From Acidobacteriota bacterium (lineage in GTDB: Bacteria > Acidobacteriota > Vicinamibacteria > Vicinamibacterales > 2-12-FULL-66-21), in assembly GCA_013697225.1 (NCBI GenBank), contig JACCXG010000514.1:1-5748 (forward strand): 5,748 nucleotides of DNA, in the 5' to 3' direction. Both the position numbers and the translations under genes were made by a program. Positions 4,133 to 5,748 of the stretch are shown here, piece after piece (positions within the stretch are counted from its first letter, which is position 1; every line of letters starts with the position of its first letter). Below the pieces are notes generated by a model. That model ran no database searches. It was given only the letters and a program-made list of their open reading frames with translations, and was not told where the DNA came from.

Positions 4133-5748
4133 GTAGTGAGGACCGATCGCGAGGCTGCGTGCCCTGACCGGCTCTGGAGCTGCCACACCAGTGCGGCGAG
4201 CGACACCGCATAGCAGGCGGCGCCGGTCCAGAACGCGGCGGAAATACCGGCGCCGATCGCGATCACCACGGCCAGGACGGATGCGCACACGGACGTCGCG
4301 CCATTGACGCCCCAGAGCCACGGCGTCAACTCGGGCGAGGTCTGCAGTGCCACTCGCAGGCCGAGAGGAAATGCCATGCCCATGCAGAACCCGATGGGCA
4401 GCAGGATGCCGATGGACAGCAGGATGCGGGCGGGCGTGGAGGCCCCTTCGAACGCCTGGACGATGGCAGGCGTCAGCACCCCGAATGCGGTAAGCACGAC
4501 AATTGTGATTCCCAGGCGCGTCAGCGCGGGTCCCAGCACGTCCGCCCCGATCCGGGCCGTGGACAGGCTGCCGAGACCGCTCGATACGAGCAGTGAGAAG
4601 AGCACGACCGAGAGGCTGTACGAGGGATGCCCGAGGAAAACCGTGAGCCGCTGCAGCTGCGAAATCTCGATCAGCATGAAGCCGAAGCCGATCGCAGCGA
4701 AGTACAGGAGGTGTGGTCCCGCGCCGGCCAGGTCCGTTCGCCCGCGGGACAGCGCCAGCGGGAGCAGGATACAGGCGGCGGTCAAGAGAACCACCGTAAT
4801 CAGCAGCACGCCCAGCACGCCAACGGCCTTCATGTTGAACGCCACGATGCCCTGATCGCCCCAGCGGTCGGTGTTCAGGACGTCGCGCAGCCGGAGCATG
4901 TGGAAGAAGAACGGGCTGTCGTCGGTCGGCGCCGCGAGGTTCAGCGGGTGTCGGGCGAGGACCTCGGGCAGTCCTTCGCCGCTTGCGATAGCGGCGAACG
5001 TCTCGTCGGCCGATCCCCTCGGGCTCTGGACCACTTCGAACTGCAGCCGTGCGGCGACAGATTCCAGGAGGTCCAGATCGGCGTCGGACAACGGGGCCCG
5101 TGAGAGCAGCATCGTGCCGATGCCGTCAGGGCTGTCGTGCTGCGTGGCGGGCCTGGCGCGCACGATCGCGTAATGATCGCCCGGGCGGCGCACCCCCATT
5201 CTCAACAGCGTTGTCGAGGCCAGAGCCGCCATCCGGTAGACCTCGCCCGGACGGTCGGCGTAGTACCACCGCGAAACGGTAAGGATTCCTCGCGGGGAGA
5301 GGCGGTCGAGGAAGGTGTGCCATGCCTCGAGTGTGTAGAGGGAGTTCTCGGTCAGCACGAACGCGCCGCTCGCGGTAGCCGCCCAGGTATCGATCAGCGA
5401 GATCTGGATGACGTCCACCTCCTCGCGCATCCGTGCGATGTAGCTGCGGGCCTCGTCGTTCACGAAGGTGACCCGGGGATCGCGCGACAGGTGCCCGGTG
5501 AACGCTCCAAAGCGGTCGTTCACCAGGCCGAGCACGTTGCGGTTGATCTCCACGCCGGTGACAGCCCGCTGATCGAACGCCAGAGCCGACAGAATGTCGC
5601 GCCCGCCGCCGGTACCCACCACGAGGACGTGCGACCGGGGGCGCAGGTAGTGCACGATGTTCGTCACGTCGTACTTCAGGTGCTCGACCGCGGCCGTGTC
5701 TCCGTCGAACGCGGTGAGCTCGCTGCCGGCGTACGAGTCGATGTCGAG
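4072..5748 (-). CDS. Spermidine-synthase-like / multi-pass membrane fusion protein, 5' end beyond the window
   Basis: The frame is open to the right edge; 558 residues are visible and the true start is outside. The GTG at 5667 is probably internal, since the preceding 27 codons read as sensible protein (e.g. DSYAGSELTAFDGD). Numbering from the edge, residues ~28-160 form a Rossmann SAM/aminopropyltransferase-like fold: VVGTGGGRD (43-51), GVEINRN with Glu67, NDEARSYI (97-104), then LIDTWAATASGAF. PTDDSPFFFH follows at ~274-283. About seven membrane segments then lie at roughly 308-333, 345-363, 377-395, 412-432, 442-465, 482-505 and 507-524, including GFMLIEISQLQRLTVFLGHP and WLWGVNGATSV, which I associate with long 'spermidine synthase' membrane proteins. 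The catalytic Asp pair of true SpeE is not apparent, so polyamine synthesis is doubtful; the substrate is unknown. The last ~20 residues are repeat-encoded. Confidence 0.88.
   Translation of the reverse strand, partial: LDIDSYAGSELTAFDGDTAAVEHLKYDVTNIVHYLRPRSHVLVVGTGGGRDILSALAFDQRAVTGVEINRNVLGLVNDRFGAFTGHLSRDPRVTFVNDEARSYIARMREEVDVIQISLIDTWAATASGAFVLTENSLYTLEAWHTFLDRLSPRGILTVSRWYYADRPGEVYRMAALASTTLLRMGVRRPGDHYAIVRARPATQHDSPDGIGTMLLSRAPLSDADLDLLESVAARLQFEVVQSPRGSADETFAAIASGEGLPEVLARHPLNLAAPTDDSPFFFHMLRLRDVLNTDRWGDQGIVAFNMKAVGVLGVLLITVVLLTAACILLPLALSRGRTDLAGAGPHLLYFAAIGFGFMLIEISQLQRLTVFLGHPSYSLSVVLFSLLVSSGLGSLSTARIGADVLGPALTRLGITIVVLTAFGVLTPAIVQAFEGASTPARILLSIGILLPIGFCMGMAFPLGLRVALQTSPELTPWLWGVNGATSVCASVLAVVIAIGAGISAAFWTGAACYAVSLAALVWQLQSRSGHAASRSVLTTSELQLPTSNSQLPRANSQV

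Noticed and set aside
3908..4213. Frames through arrays A3/A4 giving NSQLPTSNSQ-type peptides
   Set aside because: They are translation of the repeats on either strand. Only the part continuous with the membrane-protein gene (4072-4132, minus strand) is likely to be translated.
5665..5667. GTG at 5667 as the start of the spermidine-synthase-like gene
   Set aside because: The same frame stays open to the window edge with protein-like sequence, and related proteins carry membrane segments before this domain, so the start is most likely outside the window.

Overview
The window looks like a chromosomal segment of a GC-rich, Gram-negative-type bacterium. The protein set fits Acidobacteriota (Vicinamibacteria-like) best, but no rRNA or other decisive marker is present, so the taxonomic guess is an inference. 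The reasons are high GC with GC-rich third codon positions, a Thermus-type IspG, a C5-pathway HemL, a large spermidine-synthase-like membrane fusion protein, and a secreted coiled-coil/glycine-zipper protein.

Layout: (1) 1-1208, minus strand: ispG, the iron-sulfur enzyme of the MEP isoprenoid pathway, cut by the left edge a few codons before its expected end. (2) 1209-1579: a 371-bp divergent intergenic region with two 7-bp-period repeat arrays (1230-1320 and 1475-1562) facing each other across a 154-bp non-repetitive core that holds weak promoter candidates. (3) 1580-2587, plus strand: a secreted protein with a coiled coil, a Ser/Gly-rich linker and a VirB10-like beta domain with an embedded glycine zipper. 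(4) 2611-2648: a strong hairpin between convergent genes, overlapping the hemL stop codon. (5) 2637-3938, minus strand: hemL, the first committed tetrapyrrole precursor enzyme. (6) 3939-4132: a second pair of facing 7-bp arrays (3963-4011 and 4035-4132), which includes a 17-bp perfect inverted repeat. (7) 4072-5748, minus strand: the C-terminal part of a spermidine-synthase-like/multi-pass membrane fusion protein, open at the right edge. Its last ~20 codons are written by the repeat array.

The protein genes are mostly housekeeping (isoprenoid and heme precursors) and do not form an obvious pathway operon. The most unusual content is the heptamer repeats. Four arrays occupy both gene-flanking gaps of more than 100 bp. 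Each has a different unit, but all keep a strict 7-bp period. In both gaps the pyrimidine-rich array comes first and the purine-rich array second on the + strand, so each gap can fold back on itself. One array has become coding sequence. They resemble in kind, not in sequence, the heptanucleotide STRR repeats of cyanobacteria. No defence, mobile-element, CRISPR, tRNA or rRNA feature is seen.
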